Counted from the first letter of the stretch, positions 20,173 through 31,046 are shown. The stretch: DNA of 50,267 bases from Planctomycetaceae bacterium (GCA_031269105.1 JAISZO010000203.1:1-50267), one strand, 5' to 3'. Numbers and translations: made by a program. The notes: generated by a model from the sequence alone, not told the origin.

Positions 20173-21726
20173 ATGTCCGAAAACCAGCAGGAACAAAGCA
20201 AAGGTCTTCCGATGACCGCGAAATGGGATCCGGAAAAATTAGAAAAAGAGAAAGCGGAACTTCGCGCGTTGGAGTCGCAGCCGTTTTTTACGCGGGCGAA
20301 AGCGTATATCAAGCGAAGCGGTCCCGGATTACTGCAAAGTGCAATGACGCTCGGCGCGGGAAGCGCCGCGGCGTCGGTTGTAGCGGGCGCGTCGTTTGGT
20401 TATAAACTTCTTTGGGTTCAACCGTTGGCAATGTTTCTTGGCGTGCTGATGCTCGGCGCTTTGAGCAATATCGTGCTGACGACCGGAGAACGTCCTTACA
20501 AAGCGTTCATGCGGGAATTGAGTATCATTCTCGTTTTTCTTTGGGCGTTTGGAACAATTTTCGCGTCGGTGATTTGGCACTTTCCGCAATACGGTCTTGC
20601 CGCCGGAGCCGCGAGGTCGCTCGTGACGGAATTTACCGGCGCGGAAATGGAAAACATGGTCGATAAAATCGACAAAACGACTCTTCAACCGGTCGTCAAT
20701 CCAGCGACAGGTCGACCGGAACAAGAAAAAAAATTCACGCCAACCGGTTACTTCACAAGTTTTGCCGTCGGACTTTTGATTCTGGCGATCAATTGTACGG
20801 TCGTTTTCAATTACGGAAGCGGCTCGAAAGGAATCAAAATTTACGAATGGTTTTTGCGGGCGATGATCGCGTTGGTGATTATAATGTTTGCGATTGTCGT
20901 CGTTGCCAATATCAGAAAGCTGCAATGGTTAGAGTTGCTGAAAGGGGTCGCCGGATATTACGGCATTCCCAATTCCAAACCGGAAACAATCACCACTGTT
21001 TTAGGAATGCTTGGCGCGGCGGTTGGAATCAATATGACGTTTCTCTATCCTTATTCATTGCTGGCGAAAGGTTGGGGAAAAGAACATAAAACGTTGGCGC
21101 GTTGGGATTTGGGTTTGTCGATGTTTTTGCCGTTTGCGATTGTTACTTCGCTCATTATGATTGCGATGACCGTTTCGGGAATTTACACCGGCGAGGACGT
21201 CGTCAACACGAATATTTCTCCGATTAAAGCCGCGGCGTCGCTGACCGGCGTTTTAGGAGAAAAACTCGGACGGCTTGTCTTTTATCTCGGTTTAATCGGC
21301 ATGACGTGCAGCGCCGTGAGTACGCACATGGTTGTTTGCGGTTTTACGATGTGCGAAATGTTAGGATTGGAATACACAAAAACGCGGTTTCGGTTGTTCG
21401 CATTAACGCCGTCAATTGGAGTGTTCGGCGTTGTTTTCTCGCTTCCGCTTTGGTTTCCCGTCGCGGCGTCGGCGATTTGTTTAACGATGCTTCCGGTCGC
21501 GTATTTTATTTTCCTGATTTTGAACAACAAACGCAGTTTCATTGGCGACGCGGTCGGCAAAGGACTGGGACGCGAAATTTTCAACGTCTTGCTTGTGATC
21601 GCATTGATTATGGCGACTATCGGCGCATTTGTCAAAGTGAAACAAGGCGTGTATGACAAAATTTTCCCGCCGAAAAAAGACAAACCTGTCGCTGTCCAAA
21701 CGGAAGTCGTTAATACGCCGAAATAA
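20173..21726 (+). CDS. Nramp-family divalent metal transporter
   Basis: Multi-TM protein, GPGLLQSAMTLGAGSAAASVVAGASFGYKLLWV near the N-terminus; RBS taggag. Confidence 0.82.
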   Translation: MSENQQEQSKGLPMTAKWDPEKLEKEKAELRALESQPFFTRAKAYIKRSGPGLLQSAMTLGAGSAAASVVAGASFGYKLLWVQPLAMFLGVLMLGALSNIVLTTGERPYKAFMRELSIILVFLWAFGTIFASVIWHFPQYGLAAGAARSLVTEFTGAEMENMVDKIDKTTLQPVVNPATGRPEQEKKFTPTGYFTSFAVGLLILAINCTVVFNYGSGSKGIKIYEWFLRAMIALVIIMFAIVVVANIRKLQWLELLKGVAGYYGIPNSKPETITTVLGMLGAAVGINMTFLYPYSLLAKGWGKEHKTLARWDLGLSMFLPFAIVTSLIMIAMTVSGIYTGEDVVNTNISPIKAAASLTGVLGEKLGRLVFYLGLIGMTCSAVSTHMVVCGFTMCEMLGLEYTKTRFRLFALTPSIGVFGVVFSLPLWFPVAASAICLTMLPVAYFIFLILNNKRSFIGDAVGKGLGREIFNVLLVIALIMATIGAFVKVKQGVYDKIFPPKKDKPVAVQTEVVNTPK

Positions 21727-21826
21727 TGTCGAACTGTCCAAATGAAACGTAAATAAAAGATATTGGGTTGCGTTTTTTAGGCAACCTCTCATTGACAAAA
21801 TTTCCAGCGTCAGCGTTCTTTTGTCC

Positions 21827-21854
21827 TTCGGAAGTACCAAAAGGTACTTCCGAA
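21827..21854. terminator. strong hairpin between convergent genes (possible bidirectional terminator)
   Basis: Perfect 12-bp stem TTCGGAAGTACC-AAAA-GGTACTTCCGAA between the Nramp gene (+) and the autotransporter (-). No canonical T tract. Confidence 0.4.
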
Positions 21855-21948
21855 CATCGAATTTCTCTCAAAAAGAATCAAAATTGACACTCGGAGAGTC
21901 AAAATCGGCTCTCGGCGAGTCAATTTTGACTTGCCGATCTCGCGTCTT

Positions 21949-23961
21949 CTAAAACGTTTGCTGAAAACCGAACGTGGCAGTTTGGTAACGCGAACGATTT
22001 TCGCCGAAATCAACGTTGTAATCGATATATATCATCCGGCTGCGGTCGTCGGAAAGATTGATTTGTAATCCGAGATTCGCCGAGACGAACCCTTTGCCCA
22101 AATCAACGCCGCGTACTTCAAACGCCGGACCGCCCCCAAGAAACGACGCCCGCGAATAATAAGTTTGATCGCCGCCGAGTAAATATTTGTAAAACGCTCC
22201 GCCGTACAAACTGCGCGCCGAATCGCCGTATTCCGCGTTCAATCCGACGCGTCCGATATGCCGCGCGATCTCCGTTTTGCCGAAAGAAAGTCCAATCGCG
22301 GAATTGCCGGTTTCGTTCGCTTCTTTCTGAGAAAGGTACAAGTAATCGTAACCGACCGCCGGTTTGAGAATCAAAAACGTTCCGGTATAAATCGGACGAA
22401 CAATTTCCGCGCTGAACGTTCCCGTGTTTCCCTTGAAATTCGAGCGGAACGTTTGCGGCGTATCAAAAGAAACGTTTCGCGTCATGTCGTAATATTGATA
22501 ACCGTAACCGCCCCAAACTTTCAATTCTAGCGAGTCCCAAACGCGCGACGCCAGATACGCTCCCGCGAGAAAATCGTCTAATTCTGCCTTGCCGCGCGGA
22601 TGGCGAAGTTCAGGACGACCGTAGCCAAGCATGACGCCAAACGCGGTTTTGCCGCCGATAAGCGTTTGATCAAAACCGCCGACAAATCCGTAACCGTCAA
22701 GCGAATATCCCGCCGCATTTCCGTCGCTATGAACTTTGTTGTTCGCATAATACGGACGCAACCAAACCGCGCGACGGCTCGGCGCGGCGGCTAATCGATA
22801 CTGCGGACCGAAAAAGATATGTCCGTTTTGCGAATCCCAACCGACATGATCAAACGCCATTCTGCCGGGAGATGCAAGCGGCAACGCCATTGTTTCCGCG
22901 CGGATTTCGCCGGAAAGATCGTTGTAAAGCGTTCGTAACTCCGCGTCGCTCATGTTCCATGTCCGCTGCATGAACGAATTTAATGTAGGCGGTATCGCCG
23001 AATGATGAATCGCGTCCAACGTTTGCCCAACGCTTCGTTCATTCCAAGTTTGCGTAAAATTGGCGTAAGGATTCTCGCTGGGCGCGAATGTCAGCGAAAT
23101 CGATTTCTCGTCGATCGCTTTTTCCAACGTAAGCGCTCCGTACCGCGTTTGCGAAAGCCGCGCGTTGGCAAAAGCGCCGTCGATTGTTCCGTCGCTTTTA
23201 AGAATTTCTACCGTGAGCGGCGCAGCGCCGTAATTTCCATATTCCGGCGTAATAAGCAACATAGCCTCGTTGAGCGCGATATTATTTTCCGCCGTAATTT
23301 TTCCCGCATCTCCAAACGCATTGAGCGTAATACCAAGCGTCGCCGTCTTATCGAAAGATAAAGTATTAATGCCGTTTATTCGCAAATCGCCATTTGAACC
23401 GACAACGTTTAATGTCGTATTTTTGCCGATAGAAACGCCTTGATCGGCGTTCAACGTTCCGGCGCTATTCACGATAGAATTGTTATCGAAAAAGATTTTA
23501 CCGCTTCCCGCGTCCAAAAGCGTATCTTTCGATTGCATTAAATAAGCGTTATCGAAAACCGCCGCGCCGTTGAAAAGAATTTGACCGTAATTCGTCATCT
23601 CAATTTTTCCGCCGCCGGTAACGCCGAGAACGCCGGTTCCGTCAGACGTAAGAGACAACGCGGAATCAGCGTTGACTAACAATGTCGAACCGTTCCCCGT
23701 AACGAGCAACGTTCCTCGTCCGTCGGAATCTTGACCAAGAACAACGCCGTCCGCTTGAATCTTTTCTCCGTCGGCGATCAACTTAATTTCTTCCTCCGTA
23801 TTGCCGATAACAAGTTCGCCGTTCTCGGAACCCAAATTGATATTGATCTGCGCGTAAATAGCGAAATCCGTCAAAACCGTAGATAAAAATAAAACGTAAA
23901 AAATATTCCGAAATTGCTTCAATCTGACGACAGAAAAACTCAAATTTTGTGGGAAAGTCAT
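21949..23961 (-). CDS. autotransporter (type Va) with beta-barrel domain, 670 aa
   Basis: Signal peptide, beta-helical passenger (GNGSTLLVNADSALSLTSDGTGVLGVTGGG), C-terminal barrel with aromatic beta strands ending in ...RYQTATFGFQQTF. Confidence 0.88.
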   Translation of the reverse strand: MTFPQNLSFSVVRLKQFRNIFYVLFLSTVLTDFAIYAQININLGSENGELVIGNTEEEIKLIADGEKIQADGVVLGQDSDGRGTLLVTGNGSTLLVNADSALSLTSDGTGVLGVTGGGKIEMTNYGQILFNGAAVFDNAYLMQSKDTLLDAGSGKIFFDNNSIVNSAGTLNADQGVSIGKNTTLNVVGSNGDLRINGINTLSFDKTATLGITLNAFGDAGKITAENNIALNEAMLLITPEYGNYGAAPLTVEILKSDGTIDGAFANARLSQTRYGALTLEKAIDEKSISLTFAPSENPYANFTQTWNERSVGQTLDAIHHSAIPPTLNSFMQRTWNMSDAELRTLYNDLSGEIRAETMALPLASPGRMAFDHVGWDSQNGHIFFGPQYRLAAAPSRRAVWLRPYYANNKVHSDGNAAGYSLDGYGFVGGFDQTLIGGKTAFGVMLGYGRPELRHPRGKAELDDFLAGAYLASRVWDSLELKVWGGYGYQYYDMTRNVSFDTPQTFRSNFKGNTGTFSAEIVRPIYTGTFLILKPAVGYDYLYLSQKEANETGNSAIGLSFGKTEIARHIGRVGLNAEYGDSARSLYGGAFYKYLLGGDQTYYSRASFLGGGPAFEVRGVDLGKGFVSANLGLQINLSDDRSRMIYIDYNVDFGENRSRYQTATFGFQQTF

Positions 23962-24360
23962 GTTTTTTATTGCAAAGAAAAATGTTTACTTGAATGCTAG
24001 GTAATATTTTAATTCTCTATTCCTAATAAAAGGAAGGCGGTGGAATCGTAGTAAAAAGTCGTGATTGATACAATACCTTTTTTCATAAATTCTTGGTATT
24101 TTCAGAAAATTTCTTTTGAGATTTTTCAAACACGAAAAATTTACAGACTTCAAGTAAAATCTTCTCCTTGCGGCGGTACAAAAATAACAATCAGTAAAAA
24201 ACTCATAGGCGGTATTTTTTTTCTAATCTTTCTTTTTCAATTGTTCGATACAAAGAAATGACAAAGTTTTTTCTCGTGAAATAGTTCGCGATTTTAAAAT
24301 GATGGTCTGACAAAAAACGAACGTTTTTTTGGCTTATTTTTCAAAAAGAAAGAAAACGCG

Positions 24361-27180
24361 ATGTGCGGTTTAAATGTATTTCAGTATTGGTTTCGGATTA
24401 GCATTGTTACTTTCCTGTTGGCGGGAATTTCGTTATTTATTTTTGCTCAAAACGCGAATAACGTCTCAATTCCTCAAAATCAGACGCAGCTTCATTCGCC
24501 GTATTCTTCAAATTCCGGCGCCGACAACGGCAGTTTGGTGAAAAAAGTTAAAAGATGGCTGAACGGAAACGACAACGATACGTCCGCCAATCAACCGCAC
24601 TATTCTCAATCGCCGGCAAATGTTCCGCCGATCCAACAGCAACAATCGCCGGGAGTCGTGCCGCAACAATATACCAACAGCATTACCGTTACGCCGCCGC
24701 GTCCTGAAATTATTTCGCCAGCCGCCGCGTCAACCAGTCCGGGACAATATGGAACGTCGCCTTATAACCCTTCAAGTAATCTCTCGTCGAGAAATACAAA
24801 TTACGGGACAAGAACGACGCTTTCGTCTCCCTTGCAACAAACTCCCGCAAGTTCGACGCCAACCGGAAGTTTTCTGTTGACTCAACGAGTCAATGAGTTG
24901 CAAAAAAAAGGAATTATTGATACGGGCATTGCGCCGCCGCCAATAAAAGAACGCGCGAATTTCAGCGGATTGCCAACTCCGCCGCCGGGATCAAAAGCAG
25001 AAACTCAAAAAAACGACGAAGAACAGCTTTCATCAGCGCAAAACGTCCGCACGATAGAAATGGAAACGGAGGAACAAAAAACAAAACCGAAAAAAACAAC
25101 AAAAGAGACGGTTGCAAAAATTCCCGCGCCGTTCCACGAGTTAAGTACGGAAGACGAAGTTCAGGAATCCGAAGAATCCGCTCATCGTTTTAAATCCGGT
25201 TCCGCTTCAAATAAACAGCAATTGACGTCAACCTCTCCGCCTTCGCGAAAACCGGAAAGTTTGCCGACGCTTGCCGACGAAAAAAACAGACCGACGCCGA
25301 TTACCCAAAACAGCCGTTTGATTAAACGAAATAGTCCGGTGTTGGAAATCGAAGCCGACGATATAAAAGAACTTATGGTCGGCAAAGAATCGACCTATCG
25401 TTGTAAAGTAACGAACAGCAGTTTGACTCCGGCGGAATCGGTTGTCGTAAATATTGAGATGCCGCGTTGGATGGAAGCGCGCACGCCGGAATTGAGTACG
25501 GGATTATCAACGATATTACCGCTCAACGGCGAATTTTATACCTTCCAATGGCAAGTTGGAAAAATTGAGCCGGGAAAAAGCGAAACGTTGCTCTTGCACG
25601 TGATTCCGCACGAGTGGAAATCGTTTGAGCTAAAAGTCGCTTACGATTTCAAGCCGATAGAAATTCAAGTGCCGATTGAAGTTCAGAAGCCGGTGATTGA
25701 AATGTCTTTGGAGGGAAAAAACGAAGTTCTTTGGGGGAACTTGGAATATTATAACCTCCGTATTAAAAATACCGGCAACGGAAACGCAGGCGAGATTAAA
25801 ATATTTCTTTTCGTGTCGGAAACGGAAGTTACTTCCACGACGATTCCTTCGTTGAAAGTCGGCGAAGAAAACGTTCAAGAAGTTACGGTTGTCGCTCAGC
25901 AATCCGGTAATTTACAAATCCGCGTGCGAGCGACGGGCGATTACGGTTTATCTGGGGAAGCGGCAAAACAAGTGATTGTGCATCGCGCCAATCTGGATTT
26001 AGATATTATCGCGCCGGAGATGCAATTTGTCGGCAACCCGATTGAATATCTATTGACGGCGAAAAATTCCGGTTCTGCAGCGGCGGAAAACGTAGCGCTT
26101 GAAGCGACATTGCCGCCCGGAGTCAAATATGTTTCCAGCACAGCCAACGGAAAATACGACGCGGAACAAAATTGCATTCGTTGGAACGTTAAGAAGATTC
26201 CGATTGGCGAATCGTTCGCTTGCTCGGCGACGTGCGAAGCGAAACGCGAAGGCAATTGCCAGATTGACGCAAATGTATCGGAAGCGACCGGCTTAGTGCA
26301 AACGGCAAGCGCAGGAACGCAAGTAACGGCGATTGCCGACGTGGATTTTCAAATCGAAAAACCGATAGGTCCTATTGCTATTGGAAAAACGGCGGAATAC
26401 GCTGTGATTATTTCCAACAAAGGCACCAAAGCGGCGGAAGGAATTGAAGTGGCGGCGTATTTTGAACCCAATGCGATTGAACCGGTTGCGGTAGAAGGCG
26501 ACGCGATCAACAAGGCGAATATCAATCTTGAAAAAAGCGAAGTCCTTTTTACGCCGATTCCGGTTTTGGCAGAGGGACAGTTGTTAAAGTACATTATTAA
26601 AGTCAAAGGTTTGACTTCCGGGCATCATAAAATGCAAGTTGCGTTGGTTTGTCGCTCGACAAAAACCAAATTAATGAAAGAGCAAGCGGCGTATTTTTAT
26701 CAAGGACAGAATAAAGGTTTGTCGCCGCCGCCAACGGGACTTGCCAATTCTTCTAGGACGACGTCGATTCCGGCGACAGCGACGCAACAAGTTCAAGCGA
26801 TCGAGCCGAAAAACATGACAAATATTCCGGCATTTGAAACGCCGTCGATAAATCCTCTCAACGGAAATGCGCCGAATCGCATGTTGGAAACGTTGCGAAA
26901 CCCGTTGCTTGACCGGAGTTATGAAGAAACGCACGTGGCTTCAGGCAATCAAAGAGGACTACCTTCGGAGACGTTGGCGAGAAATATGCAATTGGAATCA
27001 ACAGCGCCTCCCAGTTTGAGAAACGGTTCCAACAGCGTATTTTCTCCGCAGATTCCTAGCGCTCCGTCCACTCCGATTATACGGAGCGGCAATACCGGAT
27101 TGCGTCCATTGCCGTTGCAACCCGCGTCTCGAATTGATAACAATACGCCCCCAACGCCTCCCGCGTTAAATAATAATTGA
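24361..27180 (+). CDS. surface/exported protein with DUF11-like repeats and proline-rich linkers, 939 aa
   Basis: N-terminal TM/signal; repeats such as YLLTAKNSGSAAAENVALEATLPPGVKYVSSTANGKYDAEQNCIRWNVKKIPIGES are typical of DUF11/COG1361 domains. Confidence 0.85.
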   Translation: MCGLNVFQYWFRISIVTFLLAGISLFIFAQNANNVSIPQNQTQLHSPYSSNSGADNGSLVKKVKRWLNGNDNDTSANQPHYSQSPANVPPIQQQQSPGVVPQQYTNSITVTPPRPEIISPAAASTSPGQYGTSPYNPSSNLSSRNTNYGTRTTLSSPLQQTPASSTPTGSFLLTQRVNELQKKGIIDTGIAPPPIKERANFSGLPTPPPGSKAETQKNDEEQLSSAQNVRTIEMETEEQKTKPKKTTKETVAKIPAPFHELSTEDEVQESEESAHRFKSGSASNKQQLTSTSPPSRKPESLPTLADEKNRPTPITQNSRLIKRNSPVLEIEADDIKELMVGKESTYRCKVTNSSLTPAESVVVNIEMPRWMEARTPELSTGLSTILPLNGEFYTFQWQVGKIEPGKSETLLLHVIPHEWKSFELKVAYDFKPIEIQVPIEVQKPVIEMSLEGKNEVLWGNLEYYNLRIKNTGNGNAGEIKIFLFVSETEVTSTTIPSLKVGEENVQEVTVVAQQSGNLQIRVRATGDYGLSGEAAKQVIVHRANLDLDIIAPEMQFVGNPIEYLLTAKNSGSAAAENVALEATLPPGVKYVSSTANGKYDAEQNCIRWNVKKIPIGESFACSATCEAKREGNCQIDANVSEATGLVQTASAGTQVTAIADVDFQIEKPIGPIAIGKTAEYAVIISNKGTKAAEGIEVAAYFEPNAIEPVAVEGDAINKANINLEKSEVLFTPIPVLAEGQLLKYIIKVKGLTSGHHKMQVALVCRSTKTKLMKEQAAYFYQGQNKGLSPPPTGLANSSRTTSIPATATQQVQAIEPKNMTNIPAFETPSINPLNGNAPNRMLETLRNPLLDRSYEETHVASGNQRGLPSETLARNMQLESTAPPSLRNGSNSVFSPQIPSAPSTPIIRSGNTGLRPLPLQPASRIDNNTPPTPPALNNN

Positions 27181-27280
27181 AGGCGCGACCCGCGCACGGA
27201 AAAGGCGAGAGGCGCTTCCTAAAACCTGTCATAATGGCGTCCCGAAACGTAAGCAAGGGTTTGGATAAGTTAAACGCTAA

Positions 27281-27522
27281 AAGTGAAAAGTTTCGCAAGC
27301 GGAATTTTTCGCTCTGGGATTGAAACAATCATTGGAGTAGCCGCGCAGCGGCGAAATCATGCGTAACCGGCGGTAAAACCGCCGGAAAGCGACGCGCAAG
27401 AAAACAATCAAGCCCCGCACGGGGCGAAATGATGTTCACTTTTCGTTTTTAACTTTTAACTTTCATCAACCACCCCGTCGGTCAACTCTGTTGACCGCCA
27501 CCCTCCACCGGAGGGGAATTTT
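27281..27522. repeat. dispersed intergenic repeat island (copy B, inverted relative to 2157-2421)
   Basis: By-eye alignment of the reverse complement with copy A, collinear over about 240 bp (tgaaaagtttcgcaagcgg...gattgaaacaatcattggagtagccgcgcagcggc...ccggaggggaatttt). Confidence 0.85.
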
Positions 27523-27639
27523 GTTTTAGGTTGCAGGTTCTAGATATCACAACACGCGCGGTAATTCAATTAGTTTGTATAAGCGTATTGAGTCGTAATT
27601 TGAGTTTGTTCTCAATTTCTGGATCAATTTTGTCTGATA

Positions 27640-27860
27640 GTGTGTTTTCGCGAGTCAATCGTTTCGTCCTATTATCGTCCGTTCCACCTTCCAACGCTGA
27701 TGTTGTATCTTGCCGTTTGCCAAATCCGTCCGCTTCACCGTTTCAAACTCCCAACCGTAATTCTTTTTCACAAACTTCCGCATTTTTTCGCCGGAATATT
27801 CGTCGTCGGCAAGGATTTTGTGCAATCGCGGAACGTTCCGTCTTGCCGATTTAATGCAAG
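27640..27860 (-). pseudogene. IS5-family transposase C-terminal remnant
   Basis: Reverse strand KILADDEYSGEKMRKFVKKNYGWEFETVKRTDLANGKIQHQRWKVERTIIGRN resembles the IS5 C-terminus (..GYdG..fr..v....gw..eiVkR....gF.v...RWvVERT..W..). Confidence 0.6.
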
Positions 27861-28175
27861 AACAGTTATCCAAAATTACCAAGTTACCGCTCTCCCTATT
27901 AGAAATCCTATTGAAAAACATCAGTGGAAAAAATCTTTGAAAACCCATTGTGAAATCTTCACGATTCTTCACGGCTTCGTGGTGAATTAAACCGTCGCTG
28001 ACGCTCCGGTCCGCCATTGTGTTGCACGCGAATTGAACCCAAACTCGCCGCCATCAAAAGATTTTTTTACAAAATTCAATTCCGCGAACCTGTTATCGAA
28101 AGAAAAAAACGATATAATGAGAGCGTTAAATGAAATATAAAATACAAATTAAGAAAAATACGCAAAATAAACAAA

Positions 28176-29573
28176 ATGTCTTATCCTCAAATCGCCATTG
28201 TGGGTCGCCCAAATGTCGGCAAGTCGAGTTTGTTCAATTGGTTGATTGGCGATAGGATTTCTATTGTCGATTCCGTTGCCGGAGTAACCCGCGATAGGAT
28301 TACGTATCGGCTCGAATACGAGGGGCAAACGCTGGAGTTGGTCGATACCGGCGGAATCGGCGTCGTGGATCGCGACGATCTGTCCGAACATATTGAGCGT
28401 CAGATTCAGATTGCGCTCGAGTCGGCGGCGGTGGCGCTGTTTGTTACCGACGCGCGCGAAGGCGTAACTTCGCTCGACGAAGTGGTTGCGCAGCGGCTGC
28501 GGGAACTTTCAGCGCCGGTGATTTGCGTTGTCAACAAAGCCGATACGGAGAACGAAGCAAAGCTGGCGATTGATTTTTATCAATTCGGATGGGAAATCGT
28601 AACGGTCAGCGCGTTGCAAAAACGGGGACGATCCGCGTTGATGGACGCGATTGAGAAAAACCTTCCCGCGATTGCCGGACAAGAACAAGAAAACGATTCT
28701 TCCAATCCGACTCGCAAAAAGACGTCGGACGAAAAAGAAGAACGCGAAATGCGGATTGCAATTGTCGGACGGCGAAATGTCGGCAAAAGCACGTTTATCA
28801 ATACGCTGACGAATGAAGAGCGCGTCATTGCCAGCCCGATTCCCGGAACAACGCGCGATAGTATCGACGTGCGTTTTGAAATGGACGCAAAAACGTTTAT
28901 CGCTATTGATACGCCCGGATTCCGCAAGCGTAAAAGCGTCAAAGCCGACCTTGATTTTTATAGCGTTACCCGCGCCGAGCGAAGTATCCGCATGGCGGAC
29001 GTTGTGTTGATGTTTTTTGATTGTTCGCAACAAATTGGCAAAGTCGATAAACAGTTAGTCGGTTATATTGAGCGGCATAACAAACCGTGCATTTTCGTGG
29101 TCAATAAATGGGATTTGATGGCGGAACAAATGCCGACCGAGCGTTGGGCGGATTATCTTCGGGAAACGTTTGCGACGCTGTGGTATGTGCCGATTATTTT
29201 CGTCACCGGACTGACCGGCAAGAATTCCAAACGGCTCGTCAACCATGCTCGAATGTTGTATCATCAGAGCCGCTCGCGAACGTCAACCGCGAAACTCAAC
29301 AAATTGATAATGGCGGCTCTTGAATACAGTCCGCCGCCGTTGTATTATCATCGCAAACCGAAAATCTATTACGCCACGCAAACCGAAGTTCAGCCGCCGG
29401 AAATCGTGCTTTTCTGTAATAATCCCGACATGTTTGCGGCGGATTATCGGCGTTATCTGCTCGGCGTCTTGCGAGACGAGTTAGATTTTGGCGAAGTGCC
29501 GATTCGGTTGGTTTTCAAAAAACGGGAGGGCGGCGATTCGGAAAACGCAAGCGACACGCAACGCAAAGCGTAA
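28176..29573 (+). CDS. der: ribosome-associated GTPase Der (EngA)
   Basis: Two tandem GTPase domains (IVGRPNVGKSSLFNWL and IVGRRNVGKSTFINTL) with DTGG/DTPG and NKAD/NKWD motifs, plus the C-terminal KH-like domain. Confidence 0.97.
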   Translation: MSYPQIAIVGRPNVGKSSLFNWLIGDRISIVDSVAGVTRDRITYRLEYEGQTLELVDTGGIGVVDRDDLSEHIERQIQIALESAAVALFVTDAREGVTSLDEVVAQRLRELSAPVICVVNKADTENEAKLAIDFYQFGWEIVTVSALQKRGRSALMDAIEKNLPAIAGQEQENDSSNPTRKKTSDEKEEREMRIAIVGRRNVGKSTFINTLTNEERVIASPIPGTTRDSIDVRFEMDAKTFIAIDTPGFRKRKSVKADLDFYSVTRAERSIRMADVVLMFFDCSQQIGKVDKQLVGYIERHNKPCIFVVNKWDLMAEQMPTERWADYLRETFATLWYVPIIFVTGLTGKNSKRLVNHARMLYHQSRSRTSTAKLNKLIMAALEYSPPPLYYHRKPKIYYATQTEVQPPEIVLFCNNPDMFAADYRRYLLGVLRDELDFGEVPIRLVFKKREGGDSENASDTQRKA

Positions 29574-29667
29574 GAATCCGATTTCAAAATCGAACAAGTT
29601 GGCGTTGTTCAATATCGTTCATCAATGCTTCGTATTTAATCGTCGCCCATGACGCTTCGCGTTTTTC

Positions 29668-30942
29668 TTATGTCTTTTCAATTACGACGGCGACAGATCT
29701 GCCGGAACGGGTGTGGTTGAGCGATAGGACTTTCGTTTTTTGACACGATTGCGGCAAGCCGCGTACAATGCGAATCGGACACGACTTGTCAATGTTATCG
29801 CAATTGAGCGTCGGCGGAATCAATTCTTTTTGCAAGCCAATCAGCGACGCGATCAATTCTATTGTTCCCGAACCGCTGCCGGAATCGCCGAAATTTCCTT
29901 TGGGCGAAGTGACCGGCACGTCGCCTAATTCGTCGCGAATCGCTTCCGCCTCGACTCGGTCCTCCCAAACGCCGCCGAGACCGTCCGAATTGACATGGCT
30001 GAGTTCTTCCGGTTCGCAATTCGCGTCGCGCATCGCTTGACGAATCGCTTGACGAATCGCGCGTCCCGAAAACGGTTTTTGATAGACCGCCGATTCAAAT
30101 GTCGAGGCGAAACCGAGTATGCGGGCAAACGGTTTCGCGCCGCGAGCGTCCGCCGTTTCACGGGATTCGATAATTAACGCGGCGGCGCCTTCGCTCAACA
30201 CGGTTCCGCGACGGTCCGCGTCGTAAGGACGCGGATGCGACGCGGCGTTTCCATTTGCGGTCGAAACAAGATTGTGCGTTTTACTTCGAGCAAGGAACAA
30301 CGGATTCATGCGGTTTCCCGTTCCGCCGCAAATCATCGCGTCCGCCTGACCGCGTTCAATCGTGCGAGCGGCTTCGGAAACCGCCGCTAAACCCGAACAT
30401 CGGCGCAAGGTTATCGTGTTATTCGGACCGCGCGCGTCGAAAGCAATCGCCATTTGTCCCGCCACAAGATTGGGAAGATATTTCAACATCCAAAGCGGAA
30501 AAATTTTCGGCAGCGCCTCCGTCCCCCAACGCGAAAATTCAATTTTGTCCTCAACCCGACAAACGCGAAACGCATCGACCAACTCGTCTAATTCCAAACC
30601 GATCAAATCCGAACCGAATACAACGCCAAGACGTTCCGGCGGCACGGACGGATTTTCGCTGTTGACCGTCATTTCCGCGTGTTCCAGCGCATGAATTGCC
30701 GCAATGTAACCAAGCTGAATGTCGCGGCTCATATTTTTAATGTTTTTTCGCGGTTTGACGTAATCGCGGGCGCGGACGTCCGGCGTAACGCCTCCCCAAA
30801 GCGGAGCGCGTTCCGACTCAAACGTTTTGACAACGCCAATACCGCTTCGCCCTTCGCAAAGCGAATTCCAATATGTTTCCAGATCGTTTCCAATCGGGCT
30901 GAGTACCCCCATCCCTGTTATGACAATTTCTTTGTGTAGCAT
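29668..30942 (-). CDS. beta-ketoacyl-ACP synthase (FabF-like)
   Basis: VITGMGVLSPIGNDLETYWNSLCEGRSGIG N-terminus, candidate active-site Cys in TLRRCSGLAAVSEA, LSEGAAALIIE, C-terminal TSPKGNFGDSGSGSGTIE. Confidence 0.85.
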   Translation of the reverse strand: MLHKEIVITGMGVLSPIGNDLETYWNSLCEGRSGIGVVKTFESERAPLWGGVTPDVRARDYVKPRKNIKNMSRDIQLGYIAAIHALEHAEMTVNSENPSVPPERLGVVFGSDLIGLELDELVDAFRVCRVEDKIEFSRWGTEALPKIFPLWMLKYLPNLVAGQMAIAFDARGPNNTITLRRCSGLAAVSEAARTIERGQADAMICGGTGNRMNPLFLARSKTHNLVSTANGNAASHPRPYDADRRGTVLSEGAAALIIESRETADARGAKPFARILGFASTFESAVYQKPFSGRAIRQAIRQAMRDANCEPEELSHVNSDGLGGVWEDRVEAEAIRDELGDVPVTSPKGNFGDSGSGSGTIELIASLIGLQKELIPPTLNCDNIDKSCPIRIVRGLPQSCQKTKVLSLNHTRSGRSVAVVIEKT

Positions 30943-31046
30943 CCGTTTAAGGTAAAAAAGGTAAAAATGTGTCGGTAAACTTATGTTTTTTCACTTGCTT
31001 ACGCTTCGTGATCTGATTATTGTGGATGTGTTATTCTTGACTTTCT

